A stretch of DNA of 64,000 nucleotides from positions 3,091,501 to 3,155,500 of the forward strand of contig NZ_CP018846.1 of NCBI RefSeq assembly GCF_002025705.1. The letters are read 5' to 3'. How positions within the stretch are numbered: position 1 is the first letter of the stretch; the number at the start of each line of letters is the position of its first letter. The stretch comes from Pseudomonas putida (GTDB taxonomy: Bacteria; Pseudomonadota; Gammaproteobacteria; Pseudomonadales; Pseudomonadaceae). Shown in pieces: positions 49,214 through 58,553 of the stretch. A program made the translations under genes and the position numbers. Under the pieces are notes generated by a model. The model was not told where the DNA came from and did no database searches. It was given only the letters and a program-made list of their open reading frames with translations.

Positions 49214-50140
49214 TTACTCGTTCACCAACCGCTGCAGCTGGCCGCCATCGTGCCTGGCCAGAATGCGCAGCAGTGCGTCGACCAGTGCCCGGTCCGGTGC
49301 CTCAAGGTGAAAATGGTGCCCGCCTGGGTGCCAGGAAACCTTGGCCTGGCCCGGCAATGCTGCTTTGCGTTTATCGAAGCCCTGCCCGGTGAAGGCGCCT
49401 TGCCTGCCCAACATCAGGTACAAAGGACAACGGATTTCCCGGAGCAGGTCACAGGCCTCGCGCTCGGTCAGCGGCATCGGTTCAGGCAGTACCAGGCGCG
49501 GGTCGTGGCGCCAACTATAACCCTCGGCCAGTTGCAGCAGGTCTCGCTGGGCGAGCACGCGAGCGGCATCCTCCGACAACTCGCCATCCAGGCGACGGCG
49601 CCGTTGCTGCATGGCCGTTTCGAGGTCGTCGAAGCGGCTGCTGTCCTGCTCGCCAAAACCCTGCAACTGGATGCGTTGGAGCATGCGCTTGAGCCGATAG
49701 GCGCGGGCCAGGTGTTGCACCCGGCTGTCTTCACTGACAGTGAATGGTGCGCCCATGCCGTCGATGAAGATCATGCTGGCAATGCTGCTGGTCATGGCCG
49801 CCAGCAACGAAGCGATGCCACTGCCCATGCCGTGGGCCAGCACATGGAATTGCGCCAGGCCCAGGCTGTCGGTGACCGCCAGCATATCCTCGGCGTGTTC
49901 CCAAAGGTAATAACCACTGTCATGGCGACGATGGTCGGAGCGCCCGTGGCCCACCAGGTCGGGCGCAACCACGAAGCAGCCGTCGAGCAACGGTGCAAGC
50001 CGTTCGTATGAGGCGGCATTGTCCAACCAGCCGTGCAGGGCCAGCACTGGAATGCCGTCCTCCGGCCCCCAGGTGCGCACGGCAATCTCGATACCATCAA
50101 GGTCTAGCAGGCGATCTTTGGCACTGGACTGCGAACGCAT
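49214..50140 (-). CDS. Alpha/beta hydrolase
   Basis: 308 residues. ALHGWLDNAASYERLAPLL, nucleophile region LAHGMGSGIASLLA (Ser of GMGSG at about 111 in place of the usual GHS), VAPDLVGHGRSDHRRHDSGYYLWEHAEDML and a C-terminal WHPGGHHFHLEAP with the catalytic His. The ATG at 50140 is preferred because GGGAG lies 7 nt upstream. The nucleophile elbow H-G-M-G-S is unusual, so catalytic activity should not be taken for granted. Confidence 0.8.
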   Translation of the reverse strand: MRSQSSAKDRLLDLDGIEIAVRTWGPEDGIPVLALHGWLDNAASYERLAPLLDGCFVVAPDLVGHGRSDHRRHDSGYYLWEHAEDMLAVTDSLGLAQFHVLAHGMGSGIASLLAAMTSSIASMIFIDGMGAPFTVSEDSRVQHLARAYRLKRMLQRIQLQGFGEQDSSRFDDLETAMQQRRRRLDGELSEDAARVLAQRDLLQLAEGYSWRHDPRLVLPEPMPLTEREACDLLREIRCPLYLMLGRQGAFTGQGFDKRKAALPGQAKVSWHPGGHHFHLEAPDRALVDALLRILARHDGGQLQRLVNE

Positions 50141-50341
50141 GAACACTCTCCCTGGCTGGCGCCTGGCGCCTGCGCGTCAAACCTGCCGCTACCATGGCCC
50201 AGTTCACCTGCCTGCGCTGCCCCCTCAACGACAAACACATGTGCAACACCGCCCTCTCACGTCGTCGGGTACTAGATATGAACTGCACATCACGGCCGCA
50301 CACTCGGTTTCATAGCGCCCTTGACCACAAGGAGCGCCCGC

Positions 50342-53300
50342 ATGACAACCTCACTCCCATTCCATCACACACAAATAGTCAACACGCTGCCTACCTGGAG
50401 CAAAGACCTGCACCCTGCACATGCCAGCAGGATCCTGCACAGCCTGCGCAAGGAATACCTGGATGCGGATGGCAAGCCCTACGATTGGTACACCGACGCG
50501 CCCGACCTCGATCAATTGGCTCTGCGCCGGGCCATCAAGCTGCGTGATGCCAGCCGCCTGAGCCTGCACAATGCCCTGGTCGGGCTCAAAGGCATCACCG
50601 AATTCTGTAAACCATTGCTGCAGGCAAGGCTTGGCACGCACATCCCGGTCGACCAGGCACAGTACGTCTACCAGGCTACCCGGGTTTCCCTGCCCGGCTT
50701 CAACCCGGGGACACCGCCGGTTCCTGGGGAGCTGCGACCTGTGGTACCAGACGGTGCGCCGCAGCCGCGCAGCCTGCTCGAGGCTGCCCTGCACAATTTC
50801 GAGGGAGAAAACGACACTACGCGGCATAGCCACTTGCAGGTCGCAATCGATGATAGTTCATCGATTCCGGGCTTGAGCCTCGATGCCTTCATCAAGCACT
50901 GCAGGGCACTGGACCTCGGTCAGCACTATCAGAGCCACCTGGCATCAGTCTTCGAGGGCGAGCAAGCAGGCGCCATCAAGGCGCATGCAATCAAGGCAAG
51001 GCAAGACGAATTGCGCGTACAGACGCGCATAGCAAGGCTGCGCAATCAACTGTCGCCCAGCGGGATTGCCGCGTTGCATACGCTTTGCGCGAACATCGGG
51101 CATCCGAGCTATGCCGATAAGCCCTTGCATTGTTGGCGGATCAGCCTGTTCGGGATCGCGCTTCACGAATGGATGGTGATCGGCCCGGATGCACCAAACA
51201 CTGTCAATCCAGTCATCCTGTATCTGCCCGGCAGCGACACCCCCCTGCAGGAATTCGAATCGGCGCAGCAGGCTTATTCCCACCTCAGCCAACGCCTGCT
51301 GGATAACGATTTCTTCAACTTGACCAGTGCGCAAGCTCCCCACGCGCTGCAGCCCTCCTTGACTATCAAGTTGCGCCGCGCCCTTTATATAACCGACGAG
51401 CAGCCCAGAGCAGCCCGGGCAAAACCACACCTGGAACTGTCCAGAACGTTGCTACCCGCACAGCCCTGGGTTGCCCTTGAAACTTTGCATGTACAAAGGC
51501 TCAAGGCCGACGCCCGTGTGCTCGTTGTACCCACCGCCGACGTCGATGCCACAGCTCGGCTTGAACGCCTCGAGCACTGGCTGGACATCGGCCTGACCGT
51601 GCTCAACGTCGCCGCCATGTTCATCCCTGGACTCAACCCCATCATGATGACCATTGGCGCGGCGCAGATCATGGGCAGCGTGTTCCACGGCATCGAGGCC
51701 TGGGAGGAAGGCGACAACGCGGAGGCCTTGGCGCAGCTGGAATCGATTCTGCTCAATGTCGGTACGGTTGCCGTGATCGGTGGTAGCGCTGTAGCTCTCA
51801 AAGCCTCCGGATTCGTCGACGAGATGCAGAGCATCATCAAGGACGGCAAAAAGTACCTCTGGAGTGCCCGGAGTGAAGGCTACGCAAGCTCACACGTGCT
51901 GCCAGAGACCATGGCGCCCGATGAGCGGGGGCTGTACACCCTGGATGAACGCCACTACGCCCGCATGGATACCAGCTTGTACGAAATGCAAGCCTCGGCG
52001 GACGGGCAATGGCGCGTGGCCCATCCGCAAGATGCATCGGCTTATCCACCACGCGCATCGAATTACGGTGAGGGTGCCTGGCGGATGGAGCATGAACAAC
52101 CGCTCGATTGGGATGAAGCACAGCTAGTGCGCAGGCTTGGCCCAATCAGCGAAGGTTTGCAGGATGCTGATATGATCAACGCGATGCGTGCCACAGGCAC
52201 CGAGGCAGACGTGCTGCGACGCATCCATATTGCCGAGCAACGGCCGCCATCTCTGTTCGCCGATGCGCTGGATCGACTTCACTGTGATGCCGTGGCCGAA
52301 GACATCATTCTGCGTATTCTAGACGGGCGCCCCCTCGTTGCTTACAAGAACTATGTCTTGGCGGCGCTGCCAGAGTTGCCCGGGTGGCCAGTGCACTACG
52401 CCATCAAGGCTTTCAATGGGCCGGAGCCCTGGGGGGCCTTTACGCTTTACGGCGGCAGCGGTGCGATAACCGATACCGTAATAGAGGTCACAATCACAGA
52501 CCTCGAAGCCGGCAAACTGGGCGATATAGTAGCCGATGCGCTTGACGAGCAGGCGGCCGACCAGTTGTTACCAATGGGTACTTCTCCTGCACTGCGCGCG
52601 CAGGTGCTTAATGGCCGGCTGGCAGACCACTTGATGGGTAACCGCGCTTCGCTTTTCGAAAGCCTTTACCTGTCGCGGCGGTTACCACTGAGCAGCGAGG
52701 CACAAACCTTGGGGCGTCAGTTCCCAGGCTTGCCACGCCGGGCATTGGAAGCGCTCACCGAGCATGCAACCCCCAGCGAACGCCAACGTATGTCTGCGGG
52801 CCGTGTTCCCTTGCGCGTGGCCGAGGAGGCCAGGCTGCTGCAGGCGGATGTGCGCCTGGACAGGGCCTTGCTGGGCATGAACCACCCCACCCTCGTCACT
52901 GCTGACACCCAGAAACTGATAGAGGCCCTGCAGGCCGAGCACCCTGGCGCGACCAACAGCGAGCTGTTCGACATCGCCTGCGCAGACCGGCCACATGCTG
53001 CCACCCTGATCGGGCAACAACCCATCAAACCAAGCGTCCGCTCACCCGCTCGAACCAGCGACGGCCGCGTGGGCTACCCCCTGAGCGGCAGAAACCAAAG
53101 TTCCAGCTGGTGGCGCGCACGCAACCGCAACGTCGAAGATCGTCGCCTGCAGGAGCTGTATCCAAGGCTGACGATGGAACAACGCGGGGAAATGCTTGAA
53201 ACCCTACGTGCCAGAAGTCGAGATGTCGGTGCTCAGATCGATTTGCTTTCAATGGAGCGGGCTGGCCTGGCCGAGCGCCTTGAAAACTGGGTATCGCAAG

Positions 53301-55075
53301 CCAATGACGAACAGCGAGCAGATCGCCAACGGTTCAGCCAGCAGATCAAAGAAGCCTGGCGCCAGGATGAGGGTGCCACGCTTACACTTGAAGAGATGAA
53401 TATCACCACATTACCGCCACTACTGGCGCGCTTTGACCACATAACACATCTGGAAATCGACAACCTTGGTCTGCAGCAGATCCCGGCAGATTTCCTTCCA
53501 TGCTTTCCCAATTTAAAAAGTTTGAGAATTGCCAGAAACCCTCAGTTGGCAGCTGACTCGCTGTTCGATGCCTTAGCCAGCTTCCCCAAACTTGAAACAC
53601 TGGAATTGCCCGCCAACGGCTTTGGAGAACTGAGCGAAACAGCGCGTGCAAACCTCGGGAATCTACGAGGATTACGCACCCTGAACTTAAGGGGCAATCC
53701 TCTCGTCCGGTCACCCAACCTTGCCCAAATGAACTTCCTGAAAAGGCTCGACCTGAGTGATTGCGGATTGACTGAGTGGCCCGAGGGATTGACGGCCTTG
53801 ATGTCTTGGTACGATTTCGAACTGCTTGAGGTGGACCTAAGCGCCAATCAGATAGGCGAAGTGCCAGCACTTGAGGATGTTCTCGCCACACCTTTCACCG
53901 AGAGCCTCCTGCACCGTCAGGACATGGAGTGGCTATTTGGAGGCAATCCAATTGACGAAAACGCGGCCCTGCAACTGAAGAATGCCGGCGTGGGCATTGA
54001 CATCAACCGCTTGCTGATCAACACCAGCCCAGCACGCCGAGCCCTGTGGAGCAAGTTGTTTGGCGGCAGTGAAAACCTCTCCCTGAAGCAGGCCGTCGAA
54101 AGCCTGAGCGTATTGCCCGAGTCAGCAACCGAACACGTCTGGGGCGTACTCGAAGGTGCCGGTCTAGACCGTGACTTGCTGACATACCTGAATGATTTGA
54201 GTGACGGGTTCCAAGCCTTTGACCATAACGCGGCTGCCGACTGCCTCAGTACCCTGCACGTAGAGGCCGATACGTACGCACTGATGATCAGCACTGAAAC
54301 AACCACAGACCAGCTCTACCTGCGCTTTCGTCAACTGTATCGCCGGGCGCTGGTCAACAGACGGGCAGAACGCATCGCGGGCCGACGCTATACCCGGCAG
54401 ACCGAACTGCTCGAAAGGCAGCGGCGTAACCTCGGTAACGACAACGCGCCGCCCCTTGATGACGTGGATGACATCGATGATGACGTCCTGCTGCGCGATA
54501 ACTCACATCACCACGACATGCGCCTTGCGCTGCGCACGTCCCTGCACACTGCGCTTGATTTCCCCGAGCCTGGACCGGACCTGGACTATGAACCACCTGT
54601 GTCCTTGAGCACGGAACAGAACGTGACAGAGCGGGTAAAGGCTGCTGACCTACAGGCCCAGCCACGACGGGACTGGGTGGCCGAACACACCCTCTGGAAG
54701 CATTACGTGACGAAGCGTCTCGCCACAAGCCTCAATGAGCGATGGGGGATGGTTACAGACTATCTGGACAGCGCGCTGGACGCGCAAACCGCGCCAGCGC
54801 TTCCGCAAGACCCTGACGTGTTGGAGGCCCTTGGCAGGGCAATCCGCGCAGAGCCTGCTCCACGCGTGGATGAACAGGGAAATGTCCTGCCTGCCCCGGC
54901 CTCACCCTTCACAGGCACACATTCACCTTTTGATGAGCAGGGGCAGCTGCAACCCTTTACAGTTAAAGAGTGGGGATACAACTTCGCCTATCAGAATGCC
55001 GGGACACTCTATATTGCAGACGAACTGGCCCTCAGCAAGCGCACTATTGTGGCCTGTGATCCCGACCAGCCTTGA
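50342..55075 (+). CDS. Giant effector-like protein: DUF6543-type N-terminus, membrane hairpin, leucine-rich repeats
   Basis: 1577 residues. The ATG at 50342 has AAGGAG 7 nt upstream. The N-terminal part (about 1-400) resembles the DUF6543/dermonecrotic-toxin-type domain (KHCRALDLGQHYQSHLASVF). Two hydrophobic stretches lie at about 415-440 (GLTVLNVAAMFIPGLNPIMM) and 470-490 (NVGTVAVIGGSAVALKA). LRRs span about 1013-1185 (HLEIDNLGLQQIP, LKSLRIARNP, LETLELPANGFGEL, LRTLNLRGNPL, LKRLDLSDCGLTEWP, LEVDLSANQIGEVP). In relatives this layout precedes a NEL ubiquitin-ligase domain; here only C1301 in ADCLSTL lies near the expected place and a C-x-D motif is absent. The base use is clearly more A/T-rich than the flanks, above all in the LRR part, suggesting transfer. 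No signal peptide. No secretion genes in the window. Confidence 0.7.
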   Translation: MTTSLPFHHTQIVNTLPTWSKDLHPAHASRILHSLRKEYLDADGKPYDWYTDAPDLDQLALRRAIKLRDASRLSLHNALVGLKGITEFCKPLLQARLGTHIPVDQAQYVYQATRVSLPGFNPGTPPVPGELRPVVPDGAPQPRSLLEAALHNFEGENDTTRHSHLQVAIDDSSSIPGLSLDAFIKHCRALDLGQHYQSHLASVFEGEQAGAIKAHAIKARQDELRVQTRIARLRNQLSPSGIAALHTLCANIGHPSYADKPLHCWRISLFGIALHEWMVIGPDAPNTVNPVILYLPGSDTPLQEFESAQQAYSHLSQRLLDNDFFNLTSAQAPHALQPSLTIKLRRALYITDEQPRAARAKPHLELSRTLLPAQPWVALETLHVQRLKADARVLVVPTADVDATARLERLEHWLDIGLTVLNVAAMFIPGLNPIMMTIGAAQIMGSVFHGIEAWEEGDNAEALAQLESILLNVGTVAVIGGSAVALKASGFVDEMQSIIKDGKKYLWSARSEGYASSHVLPETMAPDERGLYTLDERHYARMDTSLYEMQASADGQWRVAHPQDASAYPPRASNYGEGAWRMEHEQPLDWDEAQLVRRLGPISEGLQDADMINAMRATGTEADVLRRIHIAEQRPPSLFADALDRLHCDAVAEDIILRILDGRPLVAYKNYVLAALPELPGWPVHYAIKAFNGPEPWGAFTLYGGSGAITDTVIEVTITDLEAGKLGDIVADALDEQAADQLLPMGTSPALRAQVLNGRLADHLMGNRASLFESLYLSRRLPLSSEAQTLGRQFPGLPRRALEALTEHATPSERQRMSAGRVPLRVAEEARLLQADVRLDRALLGMNHPTLVTADTQKLIEALQAEHPGATNSELFDIACADRPHAATLIGQQPIKPSVRSPARTSDGRVGYPLSGRNQSSSWWRARNRNVEDRRLQELYPRLTMEQRGEMLETLRARSRDVGAQIDLLSMERAGLAERLENWVSQANDEQRADRQRFSQQIKEAWRQDEGATLTLEEMNITTLPPLLARFDHITHLEIDNLGLQQIPADFLPCFPNLKSLRIARNPQLAADSLFDALASFPKLETLELPANGFGELSETARANLGNLRGLRTLNLRGNPLVRSPNLAQMNFLKRLDLSDCGLTEWPEGLTALMSWYDFELLEVDLSANQIGEVPALEDVLATPFTESLLHRQDMEWLFGGNPIDENAALQLKNAGVGIDINRLLINTSPARRALWSKLFGGSENLSLKQAVESLSVLPESATEHVWGVLEGAGLDRDLLTYLNDLSDGFQAFDHNAAADCLSTLHVEADTYALMISTETTTDQLYLRFRQLYRRALVNRRAERIAGRRYTRQTELLERQRRNLGNDNAPPLDDVDDIDDDVLLRDNSHHHDMRLALRTSLHTALDFPEPGPDLDYEPPVSLSTEQNVTERVKAADLQAQPRRDWVAEHTLWKHYVTKRLATSLNERWGMVTDYLDSALDAQTAPALPQDPDVLEALGRAIRAEPAPRVDEQGNVLPAPASPFTGTHSPFDEQGQLQPFTVKEWGYNFAYQNAGTLYIADELALSKRTIVACDPDQP

Positions 55076-57530
55076 CCTGCTCGCCACGCTGTTCTCTCAA
55101 GTCTTCAAAGAACGGCTGACGGCCATCCACCTGGCTTGAAGCGCGGGGCAGCCTGGCTGCCTCCGCATTAGCCACTTCCACATGCCAGTAGCAGTGCCTG
55201 ACCGCACGCGTTACCGCAACATAGGCCAGGCGCTGCACTTCTTCCTTCTGTGCCGTGTCGAACGCCTGCGCGTCGCCCGCACGGCCCAAGCCAGCTTGGC
55301 GGTACACCTGGTTCTTGTAAGGCGAGCTGGTCAGGTACTGGCAATCGCCCAGCATGAACACCGCATCCGCCTGCAAGCCTTTGGCGCTGTGGTAGGTCAG
55401 CTGACGCAGGCGACGCTGCTCGGCCGGCAGCAACTTCTCGGCCTGCAACACGCCATGGAGGTGCTCATTCATCAGGGCTTTGTCGCTGCTCTTGCGGTAC
55501 AACAGCATCACCGATTCACCGCGCTGGTAGTGCTCGACCAGCGTTGCCCCCAACGCGGCTTCATCGCGCTCGAACACCTTCACCGGCGAGCCCGGCAACA
55601 CGGCGGCAGGCCCGCTGGCTCGCGCTCTCTTGCCCGCAATGGCAGGCGTGCCTTTGACCAGGTGCTCGGCCGCATCGATGACCAGTTGCTGGCACCGGTA
55701 GTTGTCCACCAGCATCACCCGGGTGTTGGCCGGCGATGGGAAGGCCTTGGAGAACTCCATGAAGTACTTTGGCGAACTGCCGCGCCAGCCGTAGATCGAC
55801 TGCCAGTCATCGCCCACGCACATCAGCGAGGAATGCTGGGCATTGCGCCCGGTATGCATGGCCGGGCCACGGCGGCGGATTTCCACGAGGCAGGCACGCA
55901 GCCAGCTGACGATCTGCGGCGAGACGTCCTGGAATTCGTCGATCATCAGATGCGCCAGCGGCCGCAGCAACGGGTCGGGCAGCAGCTGCAGGTTCTCCGG
56001 GTTGTTCTCACCGAACAGGGCGAACATACGGTTGTAGCTCATCACCGGCGGCGACTGGTCCAGCAGGTGCGCCTCCAGGGCTTTCCAGTACAGGGCCAAC
56101 GCTTCGAAGAACAGCGCGTCGGTATCGCCTGACGGGAAGCTCATGGCCGCCACGGCCGGGTTCACCTCCAGGCCAAGGTTTTCGATGAAGTTGGCGGCGC
56201 CGACGAAGGCGTCGAGCAGCGGCGCGGGGGCCAGCTCGCCTTTGACCTTGTACTCGAAACCGGGCCCGGCCACGGCATCACCGGCCAGCGATGCGGCCAG
56301 GCGCTTGGCCATGGCGTAGTTGTCGAGCCAGATCAGCGGCTTGTCGCAGAACGCCTGCAACAAGGTGCGCTTGACCGCCCACTCGGCACGCACCGCCAGC
56401 TTGGCGCCGGGCCGTTGATACTGAGCACTTTCCGCCGGGTCGAAGCCCAGCACCACCCAGGCATCGAGGCCTTCCAGGCGCCCATGCACATGGAAGCGGC
56501 TGCCACGGATCTCGACGGTTTCGCGGCAAGGCTCGATACCCTTGATCGGCCAGGCGCCGGCGGCGAACCACAGGTCTTCGATCACATCGCACAGTTCTTC
56601 GTCACGCTGGGCGGCCAGCTGGGTGACCTGCACCCGCTTCTGCACATCCGGGTGACCCGGGTCCAGCGGCTTGAGCTGCAGGGCCTCGCGACGCAGGATG
56701 GCGACGATCTCGGCAAAGCGCGGGCTTTCACCGAGCAACTGGCCGTAGCACTGGTTGAGCTGTTGGCGCTGGGCATCGTTCAGGCGCAGGTCGAACGGGT
56801 TGCTTTCCCCTTCGGCCTCTTGGCCGGCCGGCATCTCGTTGCCCAGGGCCTCGAACGCACGCACCTGGCCGAAGCCAGGCAAGCTGCGCACCAGTGGCAA
56901 GATCCGTGAATGGAAGGTACGCACCAGCTCGCGAGCCTTGGCCGGTTGCAGGTCGAGCTGCCAGAGGGTGAACACCTGCACCAGGCGCTTGATGAAATCC
57001 TTGCGCGACTCGCGGGTGAAGGTGACCACGGTCATCGCGTCCAGCTCGTAGCCCAGGTAGTGACGCAACAGCAAAATGCGCAGCACCAGCGAGGTCGACT
57101 TGCCCGCCCCGGCGCCGGCCACCACGCAGGTGGACGGTGTGTCACTGAAGATCAGCTTCCACTGCGCAGCGCTGGGTTGGGCCTCTGTGGGCAAGCGCTG
57201 GGCAACGTCGGCCTTGAAGCGTTTTTTGAGCTCCGCGGTCAGGGGCAGGCGCCAGTCATCGAAAAGGTTGTCGTCCTGTTCGGGCACCGCGGCGGTATCC
57301 GGCCGTGAATCGCGGATCACCAGAACCTGACGACCTGCTTCATAACCCTGCGCGTGGCCAAGGCTCCAGGATTCGCGATGTTGCGCCTGCAGGCGGGTCA
57401 GGCCACGGCCCAACAGGCGTGCAGCCAGGCGGCGGAACCAAGGCAGTTGGGCTGGCGGGGTCAGTTCGGCAGGGGCCTGGGGTTGCTCGTGGGCCACGGT
57501 CACTCCGTTGAATATCAGATCAGCGGCCAT
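55044..57530 (-). CDS. UvrD/Rep-family DNA helicase (SF1A)
   Basis: 828 residues. Walker A GAGAGKSTS at about 139-147, motif Ia VVTFTRESRKDFIKRL, motif II LMIDEFQDVSP, motif III VGDDWQSIYGWRGSSP, motif IV VDNYRCQQLVIDAA, motif V TYHSAKGLQADAVFMLG and motif VI AYVAVTRAVRHCYWH. It unwinds DNA 3' to 5'. The extra N-terminal about 115 residues and a mid insertion set it apart from UvrD itself. ATG at 57530 is preferred over TTG/GTG starts at 57548/57545. The gene converges with the LRR gene; the two ends overlap by 32 bp. Confidence 0.88.
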   Translation of the reverse strand: MAADLIFNGVTVAHEQPQAPAELTPPAQLPWFRRLAARLLGRGLTRLQAQHRESWSLGHAQGYEAGRQVLVIRDSRPDTAAVPEQDDNLFDDWRLPLTAELKKRFKADVAQRLPTEAQPSAAQWKLIFSDTPSTCVVAGAGAGKSTSLVLRILLLRHYLGYELDAMTVVTFTRESRKDFIKRLVQVFTLWQLDLQPAKARELVRTFHSRILPLVRSLPGFGQVRAFEALGNEMPAGQEAEGESNPFDLRLNDAQRQQLNQCYGQLLGESPRFAEIVAILRREALQLKPLDPGHPDVQKRVQVTQLAAQRDEELCDVIEDLWFAAGAWPIKGIEPCRETVEIRGSRFHVHGRLEGLDAWVVLGFDPAESAQYQRPGAKLAVRAEWAVKRTLLQAFCDKPLIWLDNYAMAKRLAASLAGDAVAGPGFEYKVKGELAPAPLLDAFVGAANFIENLGLEVNPAVAAMSFPSGDTDALFFEALALYWKALEAHLLDQSPPVMSYNRMFALFGENNPENLQLLPDPLLRPLAHLMIDEFQDVSPQIVSWLRACLVEIRRRGPAMHTGRNAQHSSLMCVGDDWQSIYGWRGSSPKYFMEFSKAFPSPANTRVMLVDNYRCQQLVIDAAEHLVKGTPAIAGKRARASGPAAVLPGSPVKVFERDEAALGATLVEHYQRGESVMLLYRKSSDKALMNEHLHGVLQAEKLLPAEQRRLRQLTYHSAKGLQADAVFMLGDCQYLTSSPYKNQVYRQAGLGRAGDAQAFDTAQKEEVQRLAYVAVTRAVRHCYWHVEVANAEAARLPRASSQVDGRQPFFEDLREQRGEQVKAGRDHRPQ

Positions 57531-57576
57531 GTTCGCCGCATCCACCAAAAATCGCCAGCGAATGCTTGCAGATCAG

Positions 57577-57604
57577 TGGATTAGGCGATGAATCGCATAA
57601 TCCA
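57577..57604. promoter_or_regulatory. 28-bp palindrome upstream of pirin
   Basis: TGGATTAGGCGAT (57577-57589) and ATCGCATAATCCA (57592-57604) are inverted repeats with 12 of 13 bases paired and a 2-nt centre. It lies in the divergent gap between the helicase and pirin and is the kind of site that binds a homodimeric regulator. Confidence 0.6.
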
Positions 57605-57627
57605 CATCGCCACTATAAATCGATAAA

Positions 57628-57643
57628 GCTGATTATAATCAGC
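57628..57643. promoter_or_regulatory. Perfect 16-bp palindrome upstream of pirin
   Basis: GCTGATTATAATCAGC, exact palindrome, 74 bp before the pirin ATG, in A/T-rich DNA that also holds likely promoter boxes (TATAAT is embedded in its centre). It could be an operator covering a -10 box. Confidence 0.6.
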
Positions 57644-57716
57644 CGATATTTACGCTTATTTTCGATCTATTTTTGGCGCATCATGGCTTCATTCCACTGA
57701 TTCAAGGAGCACGACC

Positions 57717-58415
57717 ATGCTGCAACTGCGCCCGTTCGAAGGCCTTGGCCACGCCAACCACGGCTGGCTCGACGCCCATCACCACTTCTCGTTTGCCGAA
57801 TACTACGACCCGGCGCGCATGCACTGGGGCAACCTGCGGGTCTGGAACGACGACCTGATCGCTGCCGGCAGCGGCTTCCCGCCGCACCCGCACCGCGACA
57901 TGGAAATCATCACCTATGTGCGTGAAGGCGCCATTACCCACCAGGACAGCCTGGGCAACAAGGGCCGTACCGAGGCTGGCGACGTGCAGGTGATGAGTGC
58001 CGGTAGCGGCATCGTGCACAGCGAGTACAACCTGGAAGAGGTCGATACCCGCATCTTCCAGATCTGGATTGTGCCGGAGAAGGTTGGCGATGCACCGTCC
58101 TGGGGGACCCGCCCGTTCCCGAAAGGCGAGCGCGGTGAAGGCTTCGTGACCCTGGCCAGCGGCCGCGCGGGTGACGAGGACAGCTTGCAGATCCGTACCG
58201 ATGCACGGCTGGTGGCCGCGACGTTGCGCGCTGGCGAAACCGCCGAATACCGCTTCGATGCCGGGCGCCGGGGTTACCTGGTGCCGGCCAAGGGGCTGGT
58301 GGAAGTCAATGGGCTGCGTGCCAAGGGCCGGGATGGGGTGGCGATCGAGCAGGAGGAAGTGCTCAAGGTCACCGCTATCGAGGACAGCGAAATCGTCCTG
58401 GTCGATGTTGCATAA
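57717..58415 (+). CDS. Pirin-family bicupin protein
   Basis: 232 residues, YhhW-type pirin. Metal ligands in PPHPHRDMEIITYVREG (H57, H59), and HSEYN (H101, E103) with the typical HQDSLGNKGRTEAGDVQVMSAGSGIVHSE. Such pirins bind Fe and some act as quercetin 2,3-dioxygenases or as redox sensors. AAGGAG lies 7 nt upstream of the ATG. Two palindromes upstream suggest regulated expression. Confidence 0.92.
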   Translation: MLQLRPFEGLGHANHGWLDAHHHFSFAEYYDPARMHWGNLRVWNDDLIAAGSGFPPHPHRDMEIITYVREGAITHQDSLGNKGRTEAGDVQVMSAGSGIVHSEYNLEEVDTRIFQIWIVPEKVGDAPSWGTRPFPKGERGEGFVTLASGRAGDEDSLQIRTDARLVAATLRAGETAEYRFDAGRRGYLVPAKGLVEVNGLRAKGRDGVAIEQEEVLKVTAIEDSEIVLVDVA

Positions 58416-58437
58416 GTGAGGGTGGGCTGCTCTACAG

Positions 58438-58527
58438 CCCATTCGCGGGCAAGCCCGCTCCCACAGGTTCAGCGCAAGACTTGAGAATTGCGCAAAATCT
58501 GTGGGAGCGGGCTTGCCCGCGAATGGG
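58438..58527. repeat. Inverted pair of REP elements
   Basis: Arms 58438-58465 and 58500-58527 are exact reverse complements over the core (CCCATTCGCGGGCAAGCCCG and continuing). Between convergent pirin and pgm. Confidence 0.92.
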
Positions 58528-58553
58528 CCGCTTAGCGGCCCCGATCAGACCAA

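Noticed and set aside
50342..55075. Confident call of a NEL-type E3 ubiquitin ligase
   Set aside because: Domain order fits, but I could not find the C-x-D active-site motif; the call is kept at effector-like.
50342..55075. Type VI or contact-dependent toxin with immunity gene
   Set aside because: No immunity-like small gene follows; the next gene is a convergent helicase, and no VgrG, PAAR or two-partner secretion genes lie nearby.
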